A stretch of DNA of 52,762 nt, taken from an uncultured Anaeromassilibacillus sp. (GTDB lineage: Bacteria > Bacillota > Clostridia > Oscillospirales > Acutalibacteraceae). The notes below the pieces were generated by a model. The model saw nothing but the letters and a program-made list of their open reading frames with translations, made no database searches and was not told the DNA's origin. Position numbers and translations under genes: made by a program. The stretch lies in contig CAKNKY010000013.1 of the NCBI GenBank assembly GCA_930987725.1, forward strand, positions 1 through 52,762, in the 5' to 3' direction. Shown here piece after piece: positions 9,059 to 18,116 of the stretch (position 1 is the stretch's first letter; each line of letters opens with the position of its first letter).

Positions 9059-9942
9059 CCTTTGATCGCCCCCACCATCACGCCTTTTGTAAAATGCTTT
9101 TGCAAAAAGGGATAAACACATAAAATGGGGACAATCGACACGACAATCGTTGTATACTGCACCAGCGTATGATACAGGGAATAGCTGGAGGCAATATCCG
9201 CGGAGGTCCCCGTAAGGCTGATATTCCCCTGCATCAGGATCTCCTGCAGGATGATTTGCAGGGGGTACAGTTCCCGCTTATTTAGATAAATGGAAGCCTG
9301 GAACCAGGAATTCCAGTGGAACACGGCTACAAAAAGGACGATAACGGCCACGGTAGCCCGGGCAAGCGGCAAATAGATGTGGAACAGGATATACAGATCC
9401 CCGGCGCCGTCAAGCTTCGCGGATTCCTCCAGCGAATCCGGAATCCCCTGAAAGGCCGTTTTCAGTACAATCAGGTTGAAAACATTGATAGCTGTAGGAA
9501 GGATCAACGACAGCCGCGTGTTGATCAGCCCAAGCGAATCGACAAGGATATAAGTCGGGATCAGCCCTCCGTTGAACAACATGGTGAACGAGACAACCAG
9601 CATGCAAAAATTAGCGGGCAGGAAACTGCGGCGCGAAAAAACAAACGCCGCAACGGCAGTTGCCAGAACGCCGGTAAGGGTACCGGCAACTACATAGAAA
9701 AGGGTGTTCAGGTACCCCGTCCAAATGGACCGGTTTTGCAGAACAATCTCGTACCCCTTAACCGTCGGCTGCCCAATGGGCCAGAATAACAGATTGTGAT
9801 TCTGGGCCAGGGCGACCGGATCGGAAAACGAGGCGGCAAACGTGTGCAGAACCGGCGCGAGACAGGCAAGCGCCAGCAGCACCAAGACTGCCGCGTCGGC
9901 GGCCAGGAACAGCTTTCGTCCGGGTCCTTCCTTTATTTTCAC
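9055..9942 (-). CDS. Carbohydrate-type ABC permease, LplC/MalG class
   Basis: A 295-residue inner permease subunit with six expected membrane helices and the cytoplasmic EAA loop reading EESAKLDGAGDLYILFHIYLP, which contacts the ATPase. It ends in GVMVGAIKG, characteristic of the LplC/YtcP group that works with LplB and a large LplA/YtcQ lipoprotein. The start is GTG (9942) with GGGAGG about 8 bases upstream. It follows the LplB-type gene by 15 bp. No ATPase is encoded in this operon; systems of this class commonly share an MsmX-like ATPase from elsewhere. Confidence 0.92.
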   Translation of the reverse strand: MKIKEGPGRKLFLAADAAVLVLLALACLAPVLHTFAASFSDPVALAQNHNLLFWPIGQPTVKGYEIVLQNRSIWTGYLNTLFYVVAGTLTGVLATAVAAFVFSRRSFLPANFCMLVVSFTMLFNGGLIPTYILVDSLGLINTRLSLILPTAINVFNLIVLKTAFQGIPDSLEESAKLDGAGDLYILFHIYLPLARATVAVIVLFVAVFHWNSWFQASIYLNKRELYPLQIILQEILMQGNISLTGTSADIASSYSLYHTLVQYTTIVVSIVPILCVYPFLQKHFTKGVMVGAIKG

Positions 9943-9957
9943 GGAAACCGCCTCCCA

Positions 9958-10860
9958 TCAAAACAGACTGGTTTGTGAAAACCGTTTGCTCAGCGCATTG
10001 GCTGTCAGCAGCAGAACAAAGCTGATCACGGAGTTGAACAGGCCCACCGCCGTGCTGTAAGAATACTGCCGATCCAGAAGACCGACCCGATAGACATACG
10101 ATGAAATGACGTCCGCCGTGGCCATGGTGGAGGTATTATACAGCAGGATCACCTTTTCAAAATTGACGTTCATGATTTGGCCGATCCGGAGAATCAGCAT
10201 GATCATAATCGTGGGGGCAATCCCCGGAAGCGTCACATGCAGCCACTGCCGGAAATGGCCGGCGCCGTCAATCCTGGCCGCTTCATACAGATCCTGATCC
10301 ACGCCGGCAAGAGCGGCAAGGAAAACAATACTGTTAAAGCCGATGGACTGCCAGATGTTGCTGATAATGAAAATCGGCCGGAAGGCGGAGGGTGAAGCAA
10401 TAAGGCTGGTGGCGTCGCTGCCGAACAGGTGCGCCAGCCGCGTCACCACGCCTTCGGAATCCGTAAAGTCGACGATCAGCCCGCAGATCACAACCATCGA
10501 AATAAAATACGGCATGTAGGTCACGGTCTGCACCGTTCGCTTAAATGCCCGGTTCCTGATTTCATTCAGCAAAAAGGCCAGCAGAATAGGGGCGGGAAAA
10601 TTGAACAGCAAGTCATACCCGCTTAGAACAAGCGTATTGACAATCACCCTCTCGAAATAGGGGCTGTTGAAAAATTTCTCAAACTGAGCCAGCCCTACAA
10701 ATTCACTGCCGAAAATCCCGTCCGCCAGCTTGAAATTCTGAAACGCCATCACCAGGCCGCCCATCGGCAGATAGGAAAAGACGATAAAATACAGCAGAAT
10801 CAGGCCGCCCACCCAGTAGAGGGTTTTATGCTGCCTGTAATTTTTTAGCAATCGTGTCAT
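9958..10860 (-). CDS. Carbohydrate-type ABC permease, LplB/YteP class
   Basis: A 300-residue permease with six expected membrane helices and the EAA loop EAARIDGAGHFRQWLHVTLPG. The N terminus has the basic stretch before helix 1 that is usual for LplB. I chose ATG 10860, with GAGGGG about 9 bases upstream; an in-frame TTG two codons earlier is too close to that site. It lies between the solute-binding gene (59-bp gap) and the LplC-type permease (15-bp gap). Confidence 0.92.
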   Translation of the reverse strand: MTRLLKNYRQHKTLYWVGGLILLYFIVFSYLPMGGLVMAFQNFKLADGIFGSEFVGLAQFEKFFNSPYFERVIVNTLVLSGYDLLFNFPAPILLAFLLNEIRNRAFKRTVQTVTYMPYFISMVVICGLIVDFTDSEGVVTRLAHLFGSDATSLIASPSAFRPIFIISNIWQSIGFNSIVFLAALAGVDQDLYEAARIDGAGHFRQWLHVTLPGIAPTIMIMLILRIGQIMNVNFEKVILLYNTSTMATADVISSYVYRVGLLDRQYSYSTAVGLFNSVISFVLLLTANALSKRFSQTSLF

Positions 10861-10919
10861 ATCCAAAGTCCCCTCAAATCCGGCGCAAGGAAGGACGCCT
10901 CCCCTGCGCCGGGCAGCGA

Positions 10920-12590
10920 TTACCTCGCATTGTAACGATCAAGAGCTGCCTGATATACCTCCATCACTTTTTCCACGTTCATGGAGCGGATTTGTTCGAT
11001 AAAGCTGTCAAACGTATCAAAGGATTCCTGGCCCGTGATGTACCGGATGCACTGCTCCTCGGTATAGGTGAGGATATCCGTCATATACATGGTATAAATC
11101 TCATTTTCCTCCGCCGTGAGGGTAATGCTGCTGCTGATGCGGTATGCATTGTCCCCATGCTCGTGGTACAGCTCGTTGCAGGCGATGGAAAATTCGTCTA
11201 CAAAATCGGACCGGCGTTCAAACACGCTGGGCGTGCACTGGCTGAGATTGGCAATCCGCATGGAGAGGAAATTATAGCCGTCCTCATTCTGCGTCATGGT
11301 TTTCATCCACTGGGGATTCCCCTCTTCATCGTACTCAAAGGTGACGCCTTCCACGCCCCAGCAGGAAAGCAGGGCCGCCTCCTCCGTATAGTACTGATCC
11401 CAGTACTTGAGCGCCAGCTCCAGGTTGTCAATGTCCGCATTGATGGCAACCTGGTTCAGATTAATCTGCGAAGTGGCGGCATACAGGTGCGTTTCCTGGC
11501 CTTCCTCCAAAACGGGGATAGGCGCGCACGTGTACTCGAAATCCGGTTTGGCAGCCTGCCCGATACCGGACAGCACAGGAGCAAGCGAGTACGGCGTAAT
11601 GCAGGCGCCGCAGTCCGTACTGGAATAGGTGGAAATCTGGGCGTTGATATCTGTCACAGTTTGAAAATCGGGATCGATAAGTCCTTCGCTGTACCATTTG
11701 GCCATCATTTCCAGATAGGCGCGGAATTTTTCCGTATCGTCAAGCGGCGCATATCGCACCGTACCGTCCTTCTGGTAAAAGGGGACGCCTGTTCCGAAGA
11801 AATCGACATACCCAAAATCATAACCGGCCGACCACATATTGTTCTGCCCAAACATTTCCGGCCCGGGGACAAGCGGCTTGGAAATACCGCACTGCTCCTT
11901 AAAGGCGGTCAGCACTTCGTACCAGTCGTCATAGGTGACGGGGATGTCCATCCCCACCTCGTTCAAAAGGTCCTTACGGATCAGGACGCCTACAAAAATC
12001 TCGCCTTCCTCGTCATTCTCAATAAAGCCGGGAAAATGTGAAATCTTCCCCGTGTCGCTGTAAACCTCCTTTTGGCGCAGATCGCTCATCTCCAGCTGCT
12101 TTTTAAAGTTCGGCATTTGATCCATGTAAGGGGCAAGGTCCACCACAAGACCGTCGTCAATCATGGCTTCCCCTCCGCCTACGTATCCCTGCGTCCCTTC
12201 AATAAAATCGGGGAGATCATCTGTTGTGACAAGAAGCTGGAACTGTGTCTGCTCCTGCCCCAGGACAGGCGTAATGCACTCCAGGTGGACGCCCGTGCGC
12301 TTTTCCATTTCCTGATACAGCAGGGTTTCGCTCCAGTCGTTGATCTGCGTGCCGATGGCAGTATGGGAGCCGCGGAAAATCGTCCATGTAACGTCTCCGT
12401 CCGCTACCTTCTGAATGGTATCGCTGGGTTCGGCAGTTTCGGGCGCCGCGACGCTTCCGCCGCTTTCTTCCGTCCCAGGCTGCCCTTCAGAAGCCGGGCT
12501 TTCCGTTTCCTGCGGCTTGCCGCAGCCGGACATCAGGGAAGCGGCAAGGCAGGCGGCAAGGAAAACGCTCACCCATTTTTGTTTTTTCAT
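10920..12590 (-). CDS. Extracellular solute-binding lipoprotein, LplA/YtcQ-like
   Basis: This 556-residue protein begins with a lipoprotein signal peptide whose lipobox is LMSGC (Cys at about residue 23), followed by a low-complexity Glu/Ser/Thr linker of about 30 residues and a long two-lobed binding domain. The size, and its place before LplB- and LplC-type permeases, match the family 1 large binding proteins of the LplA/YtcQ group, which in characterised cases bind oligosaccharides. Here no glycoside hydrolase is nearby, so the ligand may not be a sugar. The ribosome site is a perfect AAAGGAGGA. It is the first gene of the operon. Confidence 0.9.
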   Translation of the reverse strand: MKKQKWVSVFLAACLAASLMSGCGKPQETESPASEGQPGTEESGGSVAAPETAEPSDTIQKVADGDVTWTIFRGSHTAIGTQINDWSETLLYQEMEKRTGVHLECITPVLGQEQTQFQLLVTTDDLPDFIEGTQGYVGGGEAMIDDGLVVDLAPYMDQMPNFKKQLEMSDLRQKEVYSDTGKISHFPGFIENDEEGEIFVGVLIRKDLLNEVGMDIPVTYDDWYEVLTAFKEQCGISKPLVPGPEMFGQNNMWSAGYDFGYVDFFGTGVPFYQKDGTVRYAPLDDTEKFRAYLEMMAKWYSEGLIDPDFQTVTDINAQISTYSSTDCGACITPYSLAPVLSGIGQAAKPDFEYTCAPIPVLEEGQETHLYAATSQINLNQVAINADIDNLELALKYWDQYYTEEAALLSCWGVEGVTFEYDEEGNPQWMKTMTQNEDGYNFLSMRIANLSQCTPSVFERRSDFVDEFSIACNELYHEHGDNAYRISSSITLTAEENEIYTMYMTDILTYTEEQCIRYITGQESFDTFDSFIEQIRSMNVEKVMEVYQAALDRYNAR

Positions 12591-12705
12591 GAATTATTCC
12601 TCCTTTTACTGGAATCCAGACAGCCGAAGGCGCCTCCTGCTGTTTGGTTCAGCATAGCCCCCATACCGGACCGTGTAAAGAGGCAATTCTACGCAGCGCG
12701 GGAAC

Positions 12706-12733
12706 AGTATAGATGAAAAAACGCATACTCAAA
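12706..12733 (-). promoter_or_regulatory. Weak promoter of the ABC-MFS-esterase operon
   Basis: On the minus strand TTTGAG (12733-12728), a 16-bp spacer and TATACT (12711-12706), giving a leader of about 110 nt. The -35 box is poor, which fits a promoter that needs an activator such as the AraC-type regulator at 3950-6085. AT-rich sequence lies just upstream (12734-12860) and could hold the activator site. Confidence 0.5.
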
Positions 12734-12906
12734 TCTGAAAATCAGCAAAAACGCCTCATTTTGCCCTGTACAGCACATGGATTTTGGCGAAAGTCAAAAT
12801 TTAAGATCAAATGATCATCATGAAAAAACGGCCCTTCCGCCCCTCTGTTAACAATTTGTTCATATTATTATCACGTAACAATCACGTTGCCCTGATAAAC
12901 TGGTGA
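12734..12906. other. AT-rich divergent intergenic region
   Basis: The stretch between the two divergent promoters has no gene. It is distinctly AT-rich beside its neighbours. It holds an 11-bp-spaced direct repeat TATCACGTAAC / AATCACGTTGC near 12869-12891, one helical turn apart, which could be a regulator-binding site for either side. I see no hairpin of riboswitch type. Confidence 0.35.
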
Positions 12907-12935
12907 TTGCATTTATGGGGAAAGTTCGCTAAAAT
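12907..12935 (+). promoter_or_regulatory. Promoter of the Gld-type ABC operon
   Basis: TTGCAT (12907-12912), a 17-bp spacer and TAAAAT (12930-12935). The leader to the ATG at 13059 is about 117 nt. Confidence 0.6.
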
Positions 12936-13058
12936 AGATCCCGTGCGTCCGGAGCGAAATTTTGAATTCTGACAAATCCCCGCGATTTGATGCCCTGCCT
13001 TCCCGGCTCCGCCGCATTTCCCCCGCAGAAGGCCGGGCGCCCATTAGGAGGAATAGAG

Positions 13059-14075
13059 ATGATAGAGGTGAAAAACCTCACGAAGCGGTACGGCTCCAAC
13101 GTGGCGATTGACCACGTGAGCTTTTCCGTGGACGAGGGGACGATTGTGGGCTTCCTGGGGCCGAACGGCGCAGGCAAATCCACCACGATGAACATCATCA
13201 CGGGCTATCTTTCGGCAAGCGAAGGCTCCGTGACGGTGTCCGGCCACAGTATCCTCGACGAGCCGAGCGAGGTCAAGAAGCTCATCGGCTATCTGCCGGA
13301 GATGCCGCCGCTTTACATGGACATGACGGTGAAGGAATACCTGAACTTCATGTATGATCTGAAAAAGGTGACGATCCCGCGCGAAAAGCACATCCAGGAG
13401 ATCTGCAGCCTGGTAAAGATCAAGGATGTTTACAACCGCCTGATTGCGAACCTTTCCAAGGGCTACAAACAGCGCGTGGGCATTGCGCAGGCGCTGCTCG
13501 GCAATCCGCCGGTGCTCATTCTGGACGAGCCCACCGTGGGCCTGGACCCGAAGCAGATCATCGAGATCCGCAACCTCATCAAGAACCTGGGCCGCAACCA
13601 CACGGTTGTGCTCAGCTCCCACATTCTGGCCGAGGTGCAGGCCGTGTGCGAGCGCATCCTGATCATCAACAAGGGTGTGATTGTGGCGGACGGCACGCCG
13701 GACAAGCTCAGCCATGACCTCACGAGCGATCACCGCCTGGTGGCGCGCATCGAGGGCGAGGAGCGCGAGGTGCTGCACAACCTGCGCACGATCAAGAACG
13801 TGGTGGAGGTGCAGTCCTTCGGCGAAAAGGAGCCGGGCGTCTATGAATACTCCATCGAGGGCGCGCCGGAAAAGGACCTGCGCCGCGATCTGTTCGCCTG
13901 CTGCACGCGCTTCGGCACGCCGATCCTGGCGCTGCGCAACAGCGACCTCTCGCTCGAGGACGTGTTCCTGCGCCTGACGAGCGACACCTACGTGCCCAAG
14001 GCGCTCCAGCAGCCCGCCGTCACGGCTGCGCCGGAAGCTGCCGATTCTGAAACGAAAGGAGGGGATCAGGCATGA
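13059..14075 (+). CDS. ABC transporter ATPase, GldA-like
   Basis: A 338-residue ATPase with Walker A GPNGAGKST (about residues 36-44), signature LSKGYKQRVGIAQAL, Walker B VLILDEPTVGLDP and the H-loop histidine in SSHIL. A C-terminal extension of about 100 residues ends in an Ala/Pro-rich tail. It resembles GldA and other ABC-2 exporter ATPases. The start ATG 13059 has AGGAGG 6-7 bases upstream; an open extension before it lacks a ribosome site. Its stop overlaps the next start by 4 bases. It should energise the membrane protein encoded next. Confidence 0.93.
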   Translation: MIEVKNLTKRYGSNVAIDHVSFSVDEGTIVGFLGPNGAGKSTTMNIITGYLSASEGSVTVSGHSILDEPSEVKKLIGYLPEMPPLYMDMTVKEYLNFMYDLKKVTIPREKHIQEICSLVKIKDVYNRLIANLSKGYKQRVGIAQALLGNPPVLILDEPTVGLDPKQIIEIRNLIKNLGRNHTVVLSSHILAEVQAVCERILIINKGVIVADGTPDKLSHDLTSDHRLVARIEGEEREVLHNLRTIKNVVEVQSFGEKEPGVYEYSIEGAPEKDLRRDLFACCTRFGTPILALRNSDLSLEDVFLRLTSDTYVPKALQQPAVTAAPEAADSETKGGDQA

Positions 14076-14776
14076 CAGCCATTTGGAAACGCGAGCTCAA
14101 ATCTTATTATTATTCCCCGATCGCCTATGTGTTCATGGGCGTGATTCTGTTCCTGTTCGGCGTATATTTCTGGCAGGTCGTCATGTCCGGATCTTCCTAT
14201 TATATGACGCAGGTGTATTCCATCATGTTCACGTGGTGCATGCTGTTCCTGCCGGCGCTCACCATGAAGACATTCAGTGAAGAGCGCAAGAACAAAACGG
14301 ACCAGGCGCTGCTCACCGCGCCTGTGAGTGTGACGAGCATCGTGTGGGGCAAGTTCCTTTCCGCTTTCTGCGTCTATCTGTTCACCATGCTGATCACGCT
14401 CATCCCGGTATTCATCATCGGCGCGTTTTCCGATCCGAGCTGGCAGCTGATCTTCGGCAACATTGTGGCCACGCTGCTCTACGGCGCCGCCATCATCGCC
14501 ATCGGTGTGTTCATCTCTTCCCTCACGGAAAGCCAGATCGTCGCCCTTGTGGCCACGGTGGGCGTGAGCATCCTGCTCATGCTGGTCGATTCCTTCTCCG
14601 GCCTGGTCGACAACGTCGTGTTCCAGACGATTGTGAACTGGATTTCCTTCCAGAGCCGCTATACCCCATTTACGAACGGCATTTTCAATGTTTCCAGCGT
14701 CGTGTTTTTCCTGAGCGTGGTTGTGGTGTTCAATTTCCTGACCGCCCGCAAGCTCGAAAGCAGAAGATGGAGCTAA
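14072..14776 (+). CDS. ABC-2 type permease, GldF-like
   Basis: A 234-residue integral membrane protein with about six hydrophobic helices. It begins MTAIWKRELKSYYYSPIAYV, a start typical of GldF/ABC-2 permeases. It overlaps the ATPase gene by 4 bases (ATGA) and so is translationally coupled to it. In Bacteroidetes GldA-GldF-GldG is a complex tied to gliding and secretion; in Firmicutes the same set is common in non-gliding species and its cargo is unknown. Confidence 0.9.
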   Translation: MTAIWKRELKSYYYSPIAYVFMGVILFLFGVYFWQVVMSGSSYYMTQVYSIMFTWCMLFLPALTMKTFSEERKNKTDQALLTAPVSVTSIVWGKFLSAFCVYLFTMLITLIPVFIIGAFSDPSWQLIFGNIVATLLYGAAIIAIGVFISSLTESQIVALVATVGVSILLMLVDSFSGLVDNVVFQTIVNWISFQSRYTPFTNGIFNVSSVVFFLSVVVVFNFLTARKLESRRWS

Positions 14777-14788
14777 AGGGAGGGTGCA

Positions 14789-16471
14789 ATGATGAACGAG
14801 AACGAGAAGAAAAACGCCGCGCAGGCGGAGGAGACCCCCGAGACGAAGGAGGCCCCCGAGGCTGCCGCGCAGCAGGAAGAGCCCGCTGTGCAGGAGCCTG
14901 AGGCCGCCCAGGCTGAGCCGGCCGGCGCGGACGCAAAGAAAGACAAAAAGAACAAGGACAAGAAGAACGCAAGGCCGCACAAGAGCCTGCGTGAGGAGCT
15001 GAGAAGCGAAAAATTCAAGCACGGCACCATGAGCACCGCGCTTACGGCCATCTTTATTGTGGCCGTCATCCTGGTGAACGTGATTGTGGGCGTGCTCGGC
15101 GAGCGCTTCCCCTCCATCAACCTCGACATGACGTCCGACAGCGACAACAGCCTCTCCGAGGAAGCGATCGAGGTCGTGGACACCGTGGACGAGCCCACGG
15201 AGATCCTGGTCATGCTCGCCCGCGAGGATGCCGAAGCCGATTCGAACTACCAGAAGGTGGTTTCCATCTCCACGAGAATGGCGGAGCGCAACTCCAACAT
15301 CACGGTGCAGTTCCTTGACCCGGACACCGAGCCCGCTCTGCTGAGCGAATACGGCGGGGACGGCCTCACCTCCGGCGCCGTGCTCGTGCGCACCGACAAG
15401 CGCTACCGCGTGGTGACGTCGAGCGATCTGTTCCCGGTGGGCCAGAACCAGAGCACGTATGAATATGTGCAGTACACGGACGTCAACGGCGCGCTCGCCT
15501 CTGCCCTGAGCGCCGTGAACGCCGACGTGATGCCGGTGGTGGCCTTCGACACGGGCCACAGCGAAATGCTCGACATCTCCTCCTACAAGGAGCTGCTGCA
15601 GAACAACAACTTCGACACCGTCGATGTGAACATCATGACGGACGAGATCCCCGAAGGCACACAGATCCTCGTCTTCCCCGTGCCTGCCACCGATCTCTCC
15701 GAGGAAGAGGTCGCGAAGATCAACGATTACCTGAACGACACCTCCGTGACGCGCAATCGCTCCGTGATGTTCCTCTACCACCCGACACAGTCCGAAATGC
15801 CGGTGCTCAACAGTTATCTGGGCGAGTGGGGCATGAGCGTGACGCCCGCCATCGTGTATGAAAAGGAATCCACGAACTACATGCAGTCGCCCAGCACGCT
15901 GCTGGCCACCGTTTCGGAGGACGTGGATCTTGAGGGCGAGAGCGCCTATTCCTACATTGTCTCCCCCACGACGAACCCGATCAGCATTCTGTGGGATGCG
16001 CGCAACAGCGTGAGTGTGTACCCGCTGCTCACCTCCTCCGAGACGAGCTACGTGTACAACGTGACCGAGGGCAGCACGCTCACGGAGGAAGGCGACCCCG
16101 ATCGTGATCCGGACGCCACCGGCGTGCAGAACCTGGCCGCCATCGGCGTCAAGTCCGTGCGCGGTGACGACGGCGATTACTTCAACGCCAGCGTCCTCGC
16201 CATCGGCAGCCCGTTCCTCTTTGACGGCTACTTCACCGGCGCCTCCACCTTCGGCAACGGCGCATACGTGACCGATCTGGCCAAGTATGTGACGGGCACC
16301 ACCGGTTCCTCGACGGCCGTGTACAGCACGCCCAAGCAGCTGGTCACGAACGACATCGCCATGTCCGGCTCGCAGATCATGGTGCTCGGCCTGCTGGTGT
16401 TCACCATCCTCATTCCGCTGGCGTTCGTGATTTCCGGTATTGTCGTGTTTATCCGGAGGAGGCACCTGTAA
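14789..16471 (+). CDS. GldG-like auxiliary protein of ABC transporter
   Basis: The 560-residue protein has an N-terminal Glu/Ala/Lys-rich cytoplasmic region of about 75 residues, a membrane helix (about 83-105), a large extracytoplasmic domain like the GldG/ABC_transp_aux family (substrate-like PVVAFDTGHSEM and IPEGTQILVFPVPATDLSEEE segments), and a C-terminal helix (about 530-553) followed by a short basic tail. The N-terminal acidic and basic low-complexity extension is longer than in typical GldG. The ribosome site AGGGAGG precedes the ATG. It sits between the permease and the DUF4340 gene, with 12- and 0-base gaps. Confidence 0.85.
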   Translation: MMNENEKKNAAQAEETPETKEAPEAAAQQEEPAVQEPEAAQAEPAGADAKKDKKNKDKKNARPHKSLREELRSEKFKHGTMSTALTAIFIVAVILVNVIVGVLGERFPSINLDMTSDSDNSLSEEAIEVVDTVDEPTEILVMLAREDAEADSNYQKVVSISTRMAERNSNITVQFLDPDTEPALLSEYGGDGLTSGAVLVRTDKRYRVVTSSDLFPVGQNQSTYEYVQYTDVNGALASALSAVNADVMPVVAFDTGHSEMLDISSYKELLQNNNFDTVDVNIMTDEIPEGTQILVFPVPATDLSEEEVAKINDYLNDTSVTRNRSVMFLYHPTQSEMPVLNSYLGEWGMSVTPAIVYEKESTNYMQSPSTLLATVSEDVDLEGESAYSYIVSPTTNPISILWDARNSVSVYPLLTSSETSYVYNVTEGSTLTEEGDPDRDPDATGVQNLAAIGVKSVRGDDGDYFNASVLAIGSPFLFDGYFTGASTFGNGAYVTDLAKYVTGTTGSSTAVYSTPKQLVTNDIAMSGSQIMVLGLLVFTILIPLAFVISGIVVFIRRRHL

Positions 16472-18013
16472 ATGAAGAAAAACACCAAATATCTCATCGC
16501 CTCGCTGGCCTGTGTGGCGGTGCTGGGCGCCGCGGCGCTGGCGCTCGTGCTGACCGGCGGCAGCGAGGGGGAGGACACCGCCTCCTCCGCCTCCGATGAG
16601 ACCATCACCCTGCTGGAAAAGACGCAGCAGGATCTGGAGAGCGTGACCGTCACGAACGAGACGGGCACCATCACCGTGCTGGCGCACGAGGAAACGGTGG
16701 AGAGCTCCTCCGACACGGCAAGCAGCGATGCGGAGGACGCCTCCGGCACGGAGAGCGAGAGCGAACCGGAGACGGAGATCGTCTATGAGGTGGAGGAGCT
16801 GGAGGGCCTGCCCTTCAACACCTCCGACGTGGACGCCATCGCCCGCGCGGGCTACCTGGTGGCTGCGAACCGCTCCATCGGCACGGTGGACGACCCCGAG
16901 GAATTCGGCCTGACCGACCCCACCCTCACGGTGGAAGCCACCTTCCGCGACGGCTCAACCTTCTCCTACATTGTGGGCGTGGAGAACAACGGCGCGTACT
17001 ACATCCAGCCGGAAGGCTCGGAGGAGGTCTACATGGGCGCCGTCTCGAGCGCACTCTTCAAATCCGCCTATGACCTGGCGGACACCTCGCTCTACCAGCT
17101 CGAGACGGAGACGGACGACAGCGCGGCCGGGAGCACCGCCCAGGCGACGGGCACGGCCACGGACTCCGCCATCTTCGACACGATCCATCTTTCCGGCACG
17201 GCATTTGACCAGGAAGTCGACATCGAATACGATTCGGAGATCGGCTACCTGATGCACGAGCCGCGCGAGACGGAAGCCGACACAACGCGTATAGGCGAGA
17301 TCACCTCGGCGCTCACGAGCCTCTCGGCCGACGCGCTCATCCTGCCCCACCCGGAGGAGGACGAGCTCGCGCAGTATGGCCTCGACAACCCGGCCGTGGT
17401 GTGTGACTTCACCTCCGGCGGGCAGGCATACACGCTGACGCTCTCCGACACGGATGCGGACGGCAACCGCTATCTGATCTACAGCGGCATCGACGCCGTG
17501 TTCCAGATTGCGAACAGCACTGTGACCGCCTGGGCGGACGCCGATCCCTTCCTGCTGCAGAGCACGCTCACGCTCCTGCCGAACATTGTGGATGTGCACA
17601 CGATGGAGCTCACCATGAACGGCGAAACGTACAGCTTCACGATCGACCGCACGGTGAACGAGGAGGACAGCACCGAGGACGACACGGTGTATGACTACAC
17701 GGTGACGAGCGGCGACGGCACGGCGCTTGACTACGAGGAAAACTTCAAGCACTTCTATCTCGCGCTCATCTCCATCACCGTCTCCGAGGACACGCAGGAC
17801 ATGCCCGAGGGCGAGCCGGCGCTCACCTGCACCTACACCTATCAGGATAAGCCGGGCTCCGACACCATCGAATACTACCGCGTGAGCGACCGCCGCTACG
17901 CGATTGTGGAGAACGGCCAGCTCATGGGCCTGGCGCTTTCGGACGACGTGGATCTCGCCATGCAGGATCTCGAGCTGCTCTACAGCGGCCAGGATGTGCC
18001 GGAAGTCTATTGA
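16472..18013 (+). CDS. DUF4340 domain membrane-anchored protein
   Basis: A 513-residue protein with an N-terminal membrane anchor (residues 5-27), a Ser/Glu/Asp-rich linker, and two copies of a repeated extracytoplasmic beta-rich module (one around residues 140-200, another around 300-370; both have a FGL/YGL-D-P/N-P core), which is the DUF4340 pattern. The start ATG abuts the GldG-like stop codon, with GGAGG 10 bases upstream. DUF4340 proteins regularly follow GldA-F-G genes and are thought to be part of the same envelope complex; their biochemical role is unknown. Confidence 0.85.
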   Translation: MKKNTKYLIASLACVAVLGAAALALVLTGGSEGEDTASSASDETITLLEKTQQDLESVTVTNETGTITVLAHEETVESSSDTASSDAEDASGTESESEPETEIVYEVEELEGLPFNTSDVDAIARAGYLVAANRSIGTVDDPEEFGLTDPTLTVEATFRDGSTFSYIVGVENNGAYYIQPEGSEEVYMGAVSSALFKSAYDLADTSLYQLETETDDSAAGSTAQATGTATDSAIFDTIHLSGTAFDQEVDIEYDSEIGYLMHEPRETEADTTRIGEITSALTSLSADALILPHPEEDELAQYGLDNPAVVCDFTSGGQAYTLTLSDTDADGNRYLIYSGIDAVFQIANSTVTAWADADPFLLQSTLTLLPNIVDVHTMELTMNGETYSFTIDRTVNEEDSTEDDTVYDYTVTSGDGTALDYEENFKHFYLALISITVSEDTQDMPEGEPALTCTYTYQDKPGSDTIEYYRVSDRRYAIVENGQLMGLALSDDVDLAMQDLELLYSGQDVPEVY

Positions 18014-18048
18014 TCCGGCGCCCCCGCCCCGCAGCTTTTGACAAAAAA

Positions 18049-18092
18049 CGGAAAGCCTCCGGATCCGAAGATCCGGAGGCTTTCCGTTTTCT
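18049..18092. terminator. Bidirectional terminator
   Basis: A perfect 17-bp stem (CGGAAAGCCTCCGGATC and its complement) with a CGAA loop, preceded by AAAAAA and followed by TTTTCTT. It ends the Gld-type operon (+) and the dehydrogenase gene (-). Confidence 0.9.
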
Positions 18093-18116
18093 TATGCCGC
18101 CTGCGCAGCGCCCGGC

